From: Ignavibacteriaceae bacterium
Lineage (GTDB): Bacteria > Bacteroidota > Ignavibacteria > Ignavibacteriales > Ignavibacteriaceae
Direction: 5' to 3'
DNA length: 50,499 nt
Assembly (NCBI GenBank): GCA_008933765.1
Contig: WBUK01000019.1
Coordinates: forward strand, 1-50,499
Shown here: one piece after another, positions 9,055 to 17,126 of the stretch
How positions within the stretch are numbered: the stretch's first letter is position 1
Layout of the letters: each line of letters opens with the position of its first letter
The notes under the pieces: generated by a model
What the model saw: the letters and a program-made list of their open reading frames with translations, nothing else
What the model was told of the DNA's origin: nothing
Databases searched by the model: none
Program-made: the position numbers and the translations under genes

Positions 9055-10298
9055 AACATCCCTCTGATTTTTTCAGCAATTTTCTCAGCCATTAAAGGCG
9101 GAACAGCATTTCCTATTTGTTGAAAAGCTGCAGAACGGCTTCCTTCAAAGAAATAATCATCAGGGAAAGACTGTATTCTGGCGGCTTCCCTGACTGTAAT
9201 GGAGCGGTTTTGTTCCTTGTCGGGGTGTATATAGTAATGTCCGTCCATTGCAATATGAGCAACAACAGTATGTGAAATACCTTGTCCATTCACGACTTGA
9301 AATCTGTTTGTAAATGACTTTGTATTATTATGTTTTATTAAACGAGGAGGTAAATCAGCATAATTTAATCTTTTCCCTTTATTCCATTCATCAACAGCAA
9401 TACGATAAATCTCCAGATCATTTTCGTTGTTGGGTCTGGCAATGTGTTGTGTAACAAAATCCAATCCATTCCGGATTTTAGCTTTTTCAAGATAATAAGT
9501 TGCTGGTTTTGCGTAACTGACAGCGTTTAATGTTCCTTTTCCGTTATTTAAAGGTATCAGGTCAGAAAATAAATCTTTCAACACTTCAAAGTTATTTTCT
9601 GCCACATTAAATTCCGGATATGATAACTTCAATTCCTTTCTCCAACCGATGATGATGACCCGTTTTCTATCCTGCAGTACACCAAAGTTTTTAGCATTAA
9701 GAGTTTTATATTTATTTGTGGGAACACTTAATTCGTATCCGGCTTTTCTTATAGCTTTAAAAATATTGTCTAAATGCACACCGTTTTTAGCAGATAAAAT
9801 CCCCGGTACATTTTCAAATACAAACATTTTTGGACGGTATTTTTCCAGAAATTTAACATAATATTTATATAAGAAATTACGCGGGTCATTTTTCATTTTG
9901 TGTGGATCTCTTGCTCTACCCACAAGAGAATATGCCTGACAAGGCGGTCCTCCTATGATAATATCAACCTCTTTGTCTCCCAGCACTTTATCTATCATCT
10001 TAAAAATTTCGTGCAATGTTTTTTCTGAAATTTCCATGTTAATTACAGAGTTTATAAGATTCTCAGGTACTTTTTTCCAAAATTCTTCCTTGTTTTTCGC
10101 AAAAGATTTCAGATAATTATAATATATTTCAGATTGACCGTTCTCTTTTAGCCAATGATAAGCGGTCCTTGTTTTTATAGTGTCACAGGCATCTTTATTC
10201 ATTTCAACATGAACTACCGGGTTAAACCCGGCGCGTATAAAGCCTTCTGAAAGTCCTCCTGCACCGGCAAACAAATCTATGAAGTTCAATTCTTTCAT
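9051..10298 (-). CDS. dcm: DNA (cytosine-5-)-methyltransferase
   Basis: A complete 415-residue C5 methyltransferase that uses S-adenosylmethionine to methylate a cytosine in a DNA recognition site. Motif I is FIDLFAGAGGLSEGF (6-20), motif IV GGPPCQAYS with catalytic Cys120, motif VI FENVPG (E162), motif VIII QDRKRVIIIGWR, motif IX VREAARIQSFPD, and motif X QIGNAVPP. The variable target-recognition region lies between motifs VIII and IX; the site cannot be read from sequence. It lies 15 bases after the Vsr gene, and its stop overlaps the start of the broken endonuclease. In the Mza locus as I recall it the methylase is MzaA, but it could equally belong to a separate type II unit merged with Mza. 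Confidence 0.92.
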   Translation of the reverse strand: MKELNFIDLFAGAGGLSEGFIRAGFNPVVHVEMNKDACDTIKTRTAYHWLKENGQSEIYYNYLKSFAKNKEEFWKKVPENLINSVINMEISEKTLHEIFKMIDKVLGDKEVDIIIGGPPCQAYSLVGRARDPHKMKNDPRNFLYKYYVKFLEKYRPKMFVFENVPGILSAKNGVHLDNIFKAIRKAGYELSVPTNKYKTLNAKNFGVLQDRKRVIIIGWRKELKLSYPEFNVAENNFEVLKDLFSDLIPLNNGKGTLNAVSYAKPATYYLEKAKIRNGLDFVTQHIARPNNENDLEIYRIAVDEWNKGKRLNYADLPPRLIKHNNTKSFTNRFQVVNGQGISHTVVAHIAMDGHYYIHPDKEQNRSITVREAARIQSFPDDYFFEGSRSAAFQQIGNAVPPLMAEKIAEKIRGML

Positions 10299-10313
10299 AC
10301 TTTATATCTCAAT

Positions 10314-10736
10314 TCAGTAACTGTTTTTTATCTCCTGTAAAACATCATTTAATGCTGCTTCCCGTTTTTCTTTTTTAAGCTGACATTCATAAACTATTAT
10401 AATATTCCAGCCGTTATTCTTTAACAGAGCAGCATTTTCTTTATCTCTCTTTTTATTTCTTTCTATTTTATCCAGCCAGAATTCTGTCCGTGTTTTAGGC
10501 ACTACAAAATATTTGCAGTTATCATGTCCATGCCAGAAACAGCCGTGGACAAAAATTACAGTTCGAAATTTCTTCAGTATTATATCCGGTTTCCCCGGTA
10601 ATTTTTTATCATATAGTCTGTAACGCAAACCATTTGCAAATAAAAACCTCCTTATCAGAAGTTCCGGTTGTGTGTCTTTACTTCTGATCCGGCTCATATT
10701 ATAGCTTCTGACGGTTTTGGAATGTACATCTCCCAT
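10314..10736 (-). CDS. vsr: Very short patch repair (Vsr) mismatch endonuclease
   Basis: Vsr nicks next to the T in T:G mismatches that arise when 5-methylcytosine deaminates, and so accompanies C5 methyltransferases. The family pattern is clear: SKTVRSYNMSRIRSKDTQPE at the N-terminus, then LPGKPDIILKKF with the catalytic Asp, and VIFVHGCFWHGHD with the zinc-binding and intercalating residues. The open frame extends to 10832, but the extra 32 residues are not family-like, so the ATG at 10736 (MGDVHSKTV) is preferred, giving 140 residues. TATATTTG just upstream resembles the Bacteroidetes TAnnTTTG promoter element, which would give a very short leader. It is the first gene of the defence operon. 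Confidence 0.9.
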   Translation of the reverse strand: MGDVHSKTVRSYNMSRIRSKDTQPELLIRRFLFANGLRYRLYDKKLPGKPDIILKKFRTVIFVHGCFWHGHDNCKYFVVPKTRTEFWLDKIERNKKRDKENAALLKNNGWNIIIVYECQLKKEKREAALNDVLQEIKNSY

Positions 10737-10942
10737 TTTGCAAATATAACAAAAATAAACGCAATTTTTATATTTCGGTAAAAATAGTTGATAAAAGTTA
10801 CCTTGTTGAATTTTGGATAAATAAATCAACATATCTGCTTAAACAGGAGGGGGAAAGTGCAAACATATCCTTTTGTACCAAACACTTATTTCCTAAATTT
10901 TTGAAAAATGAAAAGTTGAAACAGCGGAAAAACAGGTTTATA

Positions 10943-10974
10943 TAAAAATAGAGGCAGCCTTTTTAGACTGCCTC
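10943..10974 (-). terminator. Rho-independent terminator for the AIM24-like transcript
   Basis: The perfect 7-bp stem GAGGCAG / CTGCCTC (10951-10957 with 10968-10974) encloses a 10-base loop. Read on the minus strand it is followed by TATTTTTAT, as expected for termination of the minus-strand transcript ending with the gene at 11282. The plus-strand side lacks a good T-run. Confidence 0.65.
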
Positions 10975-11013
10975 TTATAAGAAATCTTAAATAAAAGAAA
11001 ATAAGATCACCGT

Positions 11014-11190
11014 CCGAAAAATGCAATCAGGAAGTTTAGTTAAACTGTTTCCCGAAAAATGCAATCAGGAAGTTTAGTTAAAACTGTTTCCCGAAAAATG
11101 CTATCAGGAAGTTTAGTTAAAACTGTTTCCCGAAAAATACTATCAGGAAGTTTAGTTGATACTATTGCCTGAATAACGCAATCAGGAAGC
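11014..11190. repeat. Five direct repeats of about 39 bp
   Basis: Units start near 11014, 11052, 11091, 11130 and 11168, with a spacing of 38-39 bases. The consensus begins CCGAAAAATGCAATCAGGAA and continues through GTTTAGTTAAAACTGTTT. Copies are nearly identical except the last. The repeats abut without unique spacers, so this is a plain tandem array, not CRISPR. Confidence 0.9.
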
Positions 11191-11195
11191 GAATG

Positions 11196-11223
11196 CTTAA
11201 ATCTTAAATCTTAAATCTTAAAT
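11196..11223. repeat. Four copies of the heptamer CTTAAAT
   Basis: The heptamer CTTAAAT is repeated four times head to tail and then decays into TTTGAATCTTCAAAC and further CTTAAT-like words up to the AIM24-like stop codon. Read on the minus strand the words (AAGATTTA) resemble the gene's last codons and stop (AAGAAAGATTAA). Confidence 0.75.
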
Positions 11224-11281
11224 TTTGAATCTTCAAACAAAATCTTTAATCTTAAAAAAAGAAACTTAAACTATGCTCAAA

Positions 11282-12040
11282 TTAATCTTTCTTGAAACTT
11301 ATACTTGAAGAAGATGAAGAATCTTTCGGTACTCTGGCGATTATTTTATCAGCAAGTCTTGAGAACGGCAGGCTCTGCACATAGGCTGTGCCGGTTCCTC
11401 TAAGTGTGGCTAAGAAAAGCCCTTCGCCACCAAAAAACATTGTTTTCAAACCGCCGGATCTCTCGATAGAGTAATCCAATCCTTCGGAGAAAGCAACGAT
11501 GCAGCCCGGATCAACTCTCAAGGTGTCGTTAACCAATTCTTTCTTAATAATCGTGCCACCACTGTGTACGAAAATTTTTCCGTCGCCGACTAACTTTTGG
11601 AGAATAAACCCGGCTCCACCGAAGAAACCTGCACCCAATTTTTGAGTGAAAGCAATCGATATTTTTGTACCCATAGCCGCACATAAAAAAGCGTCGGACT
11701 GGCACAGGATAGACCCGTTGAAATTTGTAAGGTCGATCGGGATAATTTTGCCGGGATAAGGTGCAGCAAAAGAGACTCGTTTTTTGCCGTTGCCGTGGTT
11801 AGTAAAATGTGTTAAGAAAAGTGACTCACCTGCAAGCATCCTTTTGCCTGCAGAAGCAAGTTTACCAAAGAAACCGCCGGCGTCTGTACCGTCGCCCATT
11901 TTGGCTTCGAACTCGATACCACTTTCGAGGTAACACATAGCCCCCGCTTCTGCAATTACAGTTTCGCCGGGGTCCAATTCGATTTCAACCATTTGCAGGT
12001 CAGAACCAAAGATCTCATAGTCGATCTCGTGTGAAGTCAT
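11282..12040 (-). CDS. AIM24 / TIGR00266 family protein
   Basis: A 252-residue protein of the AIM24 (TIGR00266) family, a beta-rich fold of unknown biochemical role in bacteria. Typical features are [20 protein letters not shown] near the N-terminus, repeated glycine-rich turns ([26 protein letters not shown]), [17 protein letters not shown], and [17 protein letters not shown] near the end. It has no signal peptide. The C-terminus has a serine run (SSSSSISF). It lies downstream of msrA on the same strand, separated by seven 30-bp repeats, with a terminator about 300 bases downstream. Confidence 0.88.
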   Translation of the reverse strand: MTSHEIDYEIFGSDLQMVEIELDPGETVIAEAGAMCYLESGIEFEAKMGDGTDAGGFFGKLASAGKRMLAGESLFLTHFTNHGNGKKRVSFAAPYPGKIIPIDLTNFNGSILCQSDAFLCAAMGTKISIAFTQKLGAGFFGGAGFILQKLVGDGKIFVHSGGTIIKKELVNDTLRVDPGCIVAFSEGLDYSIERSGGLKTMFFGGEGLFLATLRGTGTAYVQSLPFSRLADKIIARVPKDSSSSSSISFKKD

Positions 12041-12060
12041 TTATATGCTCCTGTTTTTAG

Positions 12061-12300
12061 ATATTAATTAAGAAAATCGTTAAAATTCAGATATTAATCA
12101 AGGTACTCGTTAAAATTTACAAATTAATTAAGAAAATCGTTAAAATTCAGATATTAATCAAGGTACTCGTTAAAATTTACAAATTAATTAAGAAAATCGT
12201 TAAAATTCAGATATTAATTAAGAAAATCGTTAAAATTTAGATATTAACTAAACTACCGGTTAAAATTCAGCAACTATTTAAGTTTATCGTGAAAAATCTT
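12061..12300. repeat. 30-bp tandem repeats downstream of msrA
   Basis: Seven units of exactly 30 bases fill 12061-12270, of the form ATATTAATTAAGAAAATCGT then TAAAATTCAG, with a second variant (ATCAAGGTACTCG). Variants alternate, giving a 60-bp higher-order period. The next 30 bases (12271-12300), in the same register, hold the msrA stop codon and last codons and match the consensus at about 19 of 30 positions. Confidence 0.85.
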
Positions 12301-12957
12301 TTCAAATTTTTCAACTTTTGGTTTTATTACGAAACTGCAGTAAGGTTGGTTCCCATTTTGGTCAAAATATTTTTGATGATAATTTTCCGCCGGGTAAACC
12401 TTAACCAACGGCAAAATTTCCGTAACGATCGGTGCGTTAAATACTCCCGAATCATCTAATTTCTTTTTGTAGTGTTTTGCAAGTTTTTCCTGTTCATCAT
12501 CGCAGAAAAAGATAACGGAACGATACTGCTCACCCACATCATTCCCTTGCCGGTTCACCGTTGTGGGGTCGTGCGTGTACCAAAAGACCTCAAGCAGCTC
12601 CTCGTAAGAAATAACTCCGGGGTCATATATGATGTTGCAGACTTCGGCGTGCCCGGTATTACCCGAGCAAACCTGCTCGTAAGTAGGATTCGGAAGTGTA
12701 CCCCCTGCGTAACCGGGTTCAATTTTCACAACCCCTTTCAGGCGGTCGAAAACTGCTTCAACACACCAGAAGCAGCCCGCTCCAAATACTGCGGTTTTTA
12801 ATTTGGAAGAATCTGTGTTCATTCCTTCTCCGTTGTTCGAAAAAATATATTTATACTCTCTTTCCCCTGCGCAACTCAAGGAGTTCAAAGAGAAAAAGAT
12901 AATAAGAACCGGCAGTGAAGTGTTTTTGCACCAACCGTAAAGAAAATTTACTTTCAC
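12274..12957 (-). CDS. msrA: Peptide methionine sulfoxide reductase MsrA, lipoprotein form
   Basis: MsrA reduces methionine-S-sulfoxide in proteins. The catalytic motif GCFWC is at 61-65 (Cys62 nucleophile), followed by GYAGG, PTYEQVCSGNTGHAEV, FWYTHDPTTVNRQGNDVGEQYRS and YHQKYF; a resolving Cys sits near the end (PYCSFV). The N-terminus has a signal peptide ending LNSLSC with Cys29 as the likely lipidation site, so the enzyme probably acts in the cell envelope. The start is GTG (12957), which overlaps the TAG of the GAF-domain gene by one base. A later ATG (residue 46) would give a cytoplasmic enzyme, but the intact lipobox favours the longer form. Repeats follow the stop. Confidence 0.92.
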   Translation of the reverse strand: MKVNFLYGWCKNTSLPVLIIFFSLNSLSCAGEREYKYIFSNNGEGMNTDSSKLKTAVFGAGCFWCVEAVFDRLKGVVKIEPGYAGGTLPNPTYEQVCSGNTGHAEVCNIIYDPGVISYEELLEVFWYTHDPTTVNRQGNDVGEQYRSVIFFCDDEQEKLAKHYKKKLDDSGVFNAPIVTEILPLVKVYPAENYHQKYFDQNGNQPYCSFVIKPKVEKFEKIFHDKLK

Positions 12958-14144
12958 TACACATACTGTTTTGTGAAAGCTTCAGTGTTTTTCACCAAAG
13001 ATGTCAGCGTATCTTCCAACACTTCAAGTTTCCTGACCAGTTGAGAGTCGTAGGGGTAATCGTTCTTCAGGTCAGCGATAATATTTAACGGTTTATTCTG
13101 AGTGAGTGGTTCACTAAAAACGGCGTAAAACTCCGAAATGGTAGCCATCCTCGTCTCTTTAAGAATAGTTTCCTGTGCAATATCAAGCTCTTTATACGCT
13201 CTGTTCACTTCTTCGAGTTGTTTCTTCATTTTATCCCGAAGAAGGGCGTTTTCCAGCACAATCCCAATACCCGAAGCCAATGCGGCAAGATAGGTTTCGT
13301 CGTCTGAGTTGAACTTACCTTCTTTCTTATTCAGCAGTTGAATAACGCCGATGTTTTCAGCGTTTATATTTTTCAGAGGACAGGCAAGAATATTCAAAGT
13401 TTTAAAGCCCGATTTCAGGTCGAACTCCTTGTTAAATTTCGGATGGTCGTACGGTTCAAGGATTGTAAGGGGAACCCCTGAAGTGAAAACCTCACCGGCA
13501 ATTCCCTGATTATTCGGGAAACGAATATCGGAGGCTTTCAACCCGGTTCCTGTGCGCGACCACAATTCGCCCTTTTCTTTGTCATTAATAAAGACAGTAG
13601 CTCTTTCAGCCATCAGCACATCGGGTACCACTTTAATAATGTGTGCCAGAAGTTCGTCAAGGTCGGTGATAGAAGTAAGAGAGCGGTTCAGCTCCAAAAG
13701 AACAGTAAGCCTTTTATTCAGGTTCATCAATCTTTCTATTTTGCTTTCCGGCTCGGGAGCGGCAGTTTTAGCGGCGCTTTTTGAGAAGAAACCTGCGGTT
13801 GTTTCCTCCAATTTTTCAACAGTAAGTGGGTTACGGATAAAATCGCTTATCTTATCTCCAAAAACAATTTCCCTGGTTTCGTAAAAAAATGAAGAAACGA
13901 TCATAATCGGTGTGTTCTCACTTTGTGAGTGTAGTGCGTCCACAAACTCAATTTCCGCCATCGAGGGCTGTGAGATTTCAACAAAGATTAAATCTGCAGT
14001 TTTAGATGAAATTTCGCGCAAACTTTGTTGGCTTTTCGCTAAATGTAGCAGGTCATGATCAGCTTTACGGGCAAATTCAGAGTAAATATCGATTGTTTCA
14101 GGGTTATCTGAAAAGAGAAGAATGGATCTGTATCCGTTCATCAT
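12957..14144 (-). CDS. Receiver-like and GAF domain protein
   Basis: A 395-residue cytoplasmic protein. Residues 1-125 look like a divergent response-regulator receiver (SILLFSDNPETIDIYSEFA, DLIFVEISQP, PIMIVSS), but the usual acidic pocket and phospho-Asp context is altered: FVEIS stands where a D is expected. Residues about 150-310 form a GAF domain (LNRSLTSITDLDELLAHI, ERATVFINDKEKGELWSR, GIAGEVFTSG, LNILACPL, GVIQLLNKKEGKF), a small-molecule or protein sensor. A coiled coil follows (about 310-345), and the C-terminal helices resemble a dimerisation segment without histidine-kinase motifs. It lies 23 bases after the S9 peptidase and overlaps msrA. Ligand and output are unknown. Confidence 0.75.
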   Translation of the reverse strand: MMNGYRSILLFSDNPETIDIYSEFARKADHDLLHLAKSQQSLREISSKTADLIFVEISQPSMAEIEFVDALHSQSENTPIMIVSSFFYETREIVFGDKISDFIRNPLTVEKLEETTAGFFSKSAAKTAAPEPESKIERLMNLNKRLTVLLELNRSLTSITDLDELLAHIIKVVPDVLMAERATVFINDKEKGELWSRTGTGLKASDIRFPNNQGIAGEVFTSGVPLTILEPYDHPKFNKEFDLKSGFKTLNILACPLKNINAENIGVIQLLNKKEGKFNSDDETYLAALASGIGIVLENALLRDKMKKQLEEVNRAYKELDIAQETILKETRMATISEFYAVFSEPLTQNKPLNIIADLKNDYPYDSQLVRKLEVLEDTLTSLVKNTEAFTKQYV

Positions 14145-14167
14145 TACCTCAAAAAATGTGAAAAATT

Positions 14168-16720
14168 TTATTCGTTATCATAAAGAGCGTTCCACCAGTT
14201 GGGGTCGTCTTTAAGATATTTGTCGAACCAAGCCAGAATAGTTTTCGACCATTTCAGGCGTTTGTTATATTCCAAGATGTGGTGGTCTTGTTTATCCACT
14301 TCTATAAATTCCGCCTCTTTGCCCAGCATTTTTAAAGCGGAATAAAATATTTCACTTCCCCCCGGTGGCACATTCGTGTCGCTGTTTCCGTGCAGAAGGA
14401 GAATAGGCGTGTTCACCTTATCAGCAAAAAAGACGGGGCTTTTGTCGATGTAAATATCCTTTCTGTTCCATGGGAAACTGTTCGCAGTGGCCCCTGCCGA
14501 GTAAGAAACGCCCCAGTAGCCAACACCCCAATATTCAGTCAGGTCACTAATGCCTGCATGAGAGATTGCGGCGGCAAAAATATCGGTTTTAGTAACTAAC
14601 GACATCGTCATAAAGCCACCGTACGAAGCGCCGATACACCCAAGTTTCTCAGGATTAACCGATGGGTATCGTTTCAGCATCTCTTTTGTTCCCTGAATAA
14701 TTTCCTGCGCTACGGTCTCGCCCCAGTCGTTAACATGATATGCAGAAAACTGCTGCCCATAGCCAATTGCACCTGAAGGCTGCAGAATAAAAACAATATA
14801 GCCGTTTGCAGCCCAGATGTTTTTAGGGTACCTACCCTCAAAAGTGTTTGAAACGGGTGTAGTTCCTCCATAGTAATTAACGATACATGGGTATTTTTTC
14901 TCCTGATTATAATCAGGCGGAAAGAAAATAGTGCAGTCAATATTTCTTCCTTTATCCGTCTGAAACGAAAACTCTTCATATTTACTTCTAACAATGTTCC
15001 TGTAATAAGGTTCATTTGGGTCAAAAAGTAGTTTTGATTTTCCGCTGTTCAGGTCGATCACGAAAGCCCTTCCGGGGTAGTCGGGGTCAGAGCCTGCAAC
15101 TACGGCATAATTAAACCGGGGATCAAACGCTAACTCTTCAATTGATTTAACGGGTGATTTAACCTCGGAAAATTCCCCGGTTTTATCTCTTTTCCATAGG
15201 GTGAAATAGCTTTTATCGGTCGTCAGGAGGTAAATATCTCCCGTTTCATCATTCAAATAATAAGAAGAAATGGCTGGGTCGAACTCTTTTGTTAAGCACT
15301 CGGGCGTTTTCGTTTTCAAATCAAAACTAAAAAGTAGCGTGTTATAGTCGTTTGGGATAACATCTGCGGGGGTAGTAGCGCCAATTCCGTTGAAAACAGA
15401 AGGACCGCCGGAAATCAGAATTTTATCTCCATCTTTTGTGAATGAGGTCATTCCGCCGCCAAAAATCCTGAAAAGAGAATCCAGCGACCCCGTTTTCAGG
15501 TCATAAAGGAAGTAGTCAGCGTATTCGTAAGGCCTTGTTGCGGCATCAAAACCTGAGCGGTAAAAAAGCAGTTTGTTGTTATCCCGGGAGACCGAAGAAA
15601 GGATAAAACCGTCATTAAAATCGGTGAGCAGGGATGAAAGCCCCGTGTTCAGGTCGTACAAAACAGTTTTATATTTTGTTCTGTACCCCGGTATTCTGTC
15701 GGGTATTCCTCTGTGTTTTTTAAAACCCTCGTTATATTCAGGTTCATCTTTTGATATCATATAGAAATATTTTGAACCGTCTTTAGAGAAATAAGAAACC
15801 GCCAGATTATCCACTGCTTCAACGACAGTCTGAGTTACGCCGCTTTTTACCGAGGTGATGTAAAGCGAGGTGCCTTTGTTGCCGTACACAACATAAGAAT
15901 ATTTATCACCGGTTACCCAATTAAAGCCCGAAACATTGGTTTCTTTAATAAGTTCGCCCGATTTAATGTCAAAAATTAAAGTTTTCCAATCGTTGGTTTC
16001 CTCGGGGATGTTTCTTTTGCTGACAGTAACGGCAGCGTAGTTACCGTCTTTCGAAACAGAAACATCCTGAATTTTCGGATCATCTAAAAGCCTTTGGAAA
16101 GAAGTGTAGTCAATTCTCGAAACAGTGGCAGAAACCCTTGACTCCGAGCCTTGATCCGGCGAAAAAGTCACTTTAAGTTCCCGGTCACCCATAGCGTCGG
16201 CTAATGTAAACATTTTCACAATAAACAGGTGCCTGCCGGTTTCAAGTGAAACATTGGTGTTTACGGAACGGGTTGATGTGGTGTCTTCATCAGGAGGGTC
16301 CAAATTAAACAGGCTGTTTCCGTTTTCAAGATAAATTCTGAAGGGAAGCCTTGAAGAAACTTTCAAATTACCCGTAGCAAAGCCTTTTGCCTCTAACCAG
16401 AATGCGGCATAATAGATAGCGTTATCTGTTCTGCTTGATTTTTCGGGAAATGTAGCCTGCATTCTGTCCCATTTCTCTTCATTATTCAAAAGGTTAACAA
16501 CAGGTTCGATGTTATCACCATCGGAAAAGATAGATTTAATCAGGGTTTCCCGGTCGGATGAAACTGCAGGGTTAATAACTTTAAGTGGCCCGTAAACGAG
16601 GAAAGATGTTACCCGTACATCGTCTTTTTGAGAGAAAATTACGGAGATACAGATGAGAGTTAAAAATGTGATTCTCTTGAGCAATTGAGTAACTTTAATT
16701 TTGATAAGACTATCACGCAA
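14168..16720 (-). CDS. Secreted S9-family prolyl oligopeptidase-like peptidase
   Basis: An 850-residue serine peptidase with an N-terminal hydrophobic signal (about 12-30, ending VIFSQ). Residues about 210-590 form a beta-propeller with TolB/DPP4-like repeats. The C-terminal alpha/beta-hydrolase has the nucleophile motif GASYGGF (Ser near 695), the Asp in LLLHGNSDTNVPP and the His in DKQDHHILEY, so the catalytic triad is complete. It resembles S9B/S9C dipeptidyl peptidases or acylaminoacyl peptidases and probably digests oligopeptides in the periplasm. It heads a minus-strand run with the GAF protein, msrA and the AIM24-like gene. Confidence 0.88.
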   Translation of the reverse strand: MRDSLIKIKVTQLLKRITFLTLICISVIFSQKDDVRVTSFLVYGPLKVINPAVSSDRETLIKSIFSDGDNIEPVVNLLNNEEKWDRMQATFPEKSSRTDNAIYYAAFWLEAKGFATGNLKVSSRLPFRIYLENGNSLFNLDPPDEDTTSTRSVNTNVSLETGRHLFIVKMFTLADAMGDRELKVTFSPDQGSESRVSATVSRIDYTSFQRLLDDPKIQDVSVSKDGNYAAVTVSKRNIPEETNDWKTLIFDIKSGELIKETNVSGFNWVTGDKYSYVVYGNKGTSLYITSVKSGVTQTVVEAVDNLAVSYFSKDGSKYFYMISKDEPEYNEGFKKHRGIPDRIPGYRTKYKTVLYDLNTGLSSLLTDFNDGFILSSVSRDNNKLLFYRSGFDAATRPYEYADYFLYDLKTGSLDSLFRIFGGGMTSFTKDGDKILISGGPSVFNGIGATTPADVIPNDYNTLLFSFDLKTKTPECLTKEFDPAISSYYLNDETGDIYLLTTDKSYFTLWKRDKTGEFSEVKSPVKSIEELAFDPRFNYAVVAGSDPDYPGRAFVIDLNSGKSKLLFDPNEPYYRNIVRSKYEEFSFQTDKGRNIDCTIFFPPDYNQEKKYPCIVNYYGGTTPVSNTFEGRYPKNIWAANGYIVFILQPSGAIGYGQQFSAYHVNDWGETVAQEIIQGTKEMLKRYPSVNPEKLGCIGASYGGFMTMSLVTKTDIFAAAISHAGISDLTEYWGVGYWGVSYSAGATANSFPWNRKDIYIDKSPVFFADKVNTPILLLHGNSDTNVPPGGSEIFYSALKMLGKEAEFIEVDKQDHHILEYNKRLKWSKTILAWFDKYLKDDPNWWNALYDNE

Positions 16721-16898
16721 AATACAAAATTTTTAGCCAAAAATAAACGATTTATTGAAAAAAGCTTAAGGAGTGGATGAGTTTATTCCGTAAATATTCC
16801 TCACATTTTCCATATATTAAGGTTTGCGTTAATAAAAATTAAAATCCTTTGAACAGGATGCAACTCAAAAAAACGAGAACCAAAAGACGGCGCCAAAT

Positions 16899-17126
16899 TT
16901 GTTTTCAAAGATAGTCTCATACTTCGAAGCGTTAATGTCGTTCGTTTATATTGCGGCGGGTTTAGCGGTTCTTTTCGGCAATATGCCGTTTCTCGATAAA
17001 TTAGGCAATGCCGAAATTTACCTGCTATCGGGCGGATTATTCGCCTACGGAACATATAGATTTTATCGTTCGTATAAGAAATTAAAGGATAACCGGGAGG
17101 AAAACTCGGATGAACAAGCTCAGTAA
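16899..17126 (+). CDS. Small inner-membrane protein
   Basis: A 75-residue protein with two predicted membrane helices (about FVYIAAGLAVLFG and IYLLSGGLFAYGTYRF) and a charged tail rich in K, R, E and Q. No family is recognised. The longest frame opens with TTG at 16899; an ATG at 16935 (MSFVYIAAGL) would give 63 residues and may be the true start. It overlaps the start of the PstS-like lipoprotein gene by 17 bases, so the two are translated from one mRNA and may form a small envelope unit with the TPR gene downstream. Confidence 0.65.
   Translation: MFSKIVSYFEALMSFVYIAAGLAVLFGNMPFLDKLGNAEIYLLSGGLFAYGTYRFYRSYKKLKDNREENSDEQAQ

Larger units (their letters stand above)
10737..11281. other. Island boundary with terminator and tandem repeats, no gene seen
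   Basis: No coding region is apparent between the vsr start and the end of the AIM24-like gene. The stretch holds the probable promoter of the defence operon next to vsr, a terminator hairpin at 10951-10974, five 39-bp repeats and a run of 7-bp repeats. It marks the change from the AT-richer defence island to the rest of the contig. Confidence 0.6.

Noticed and set aside
11014..11190. CRISPR-like array of 39-bp repeats
   Set aside because: Repeats follow each other with no unique spacers and there are no cas genes, so it is a tandem repeat.
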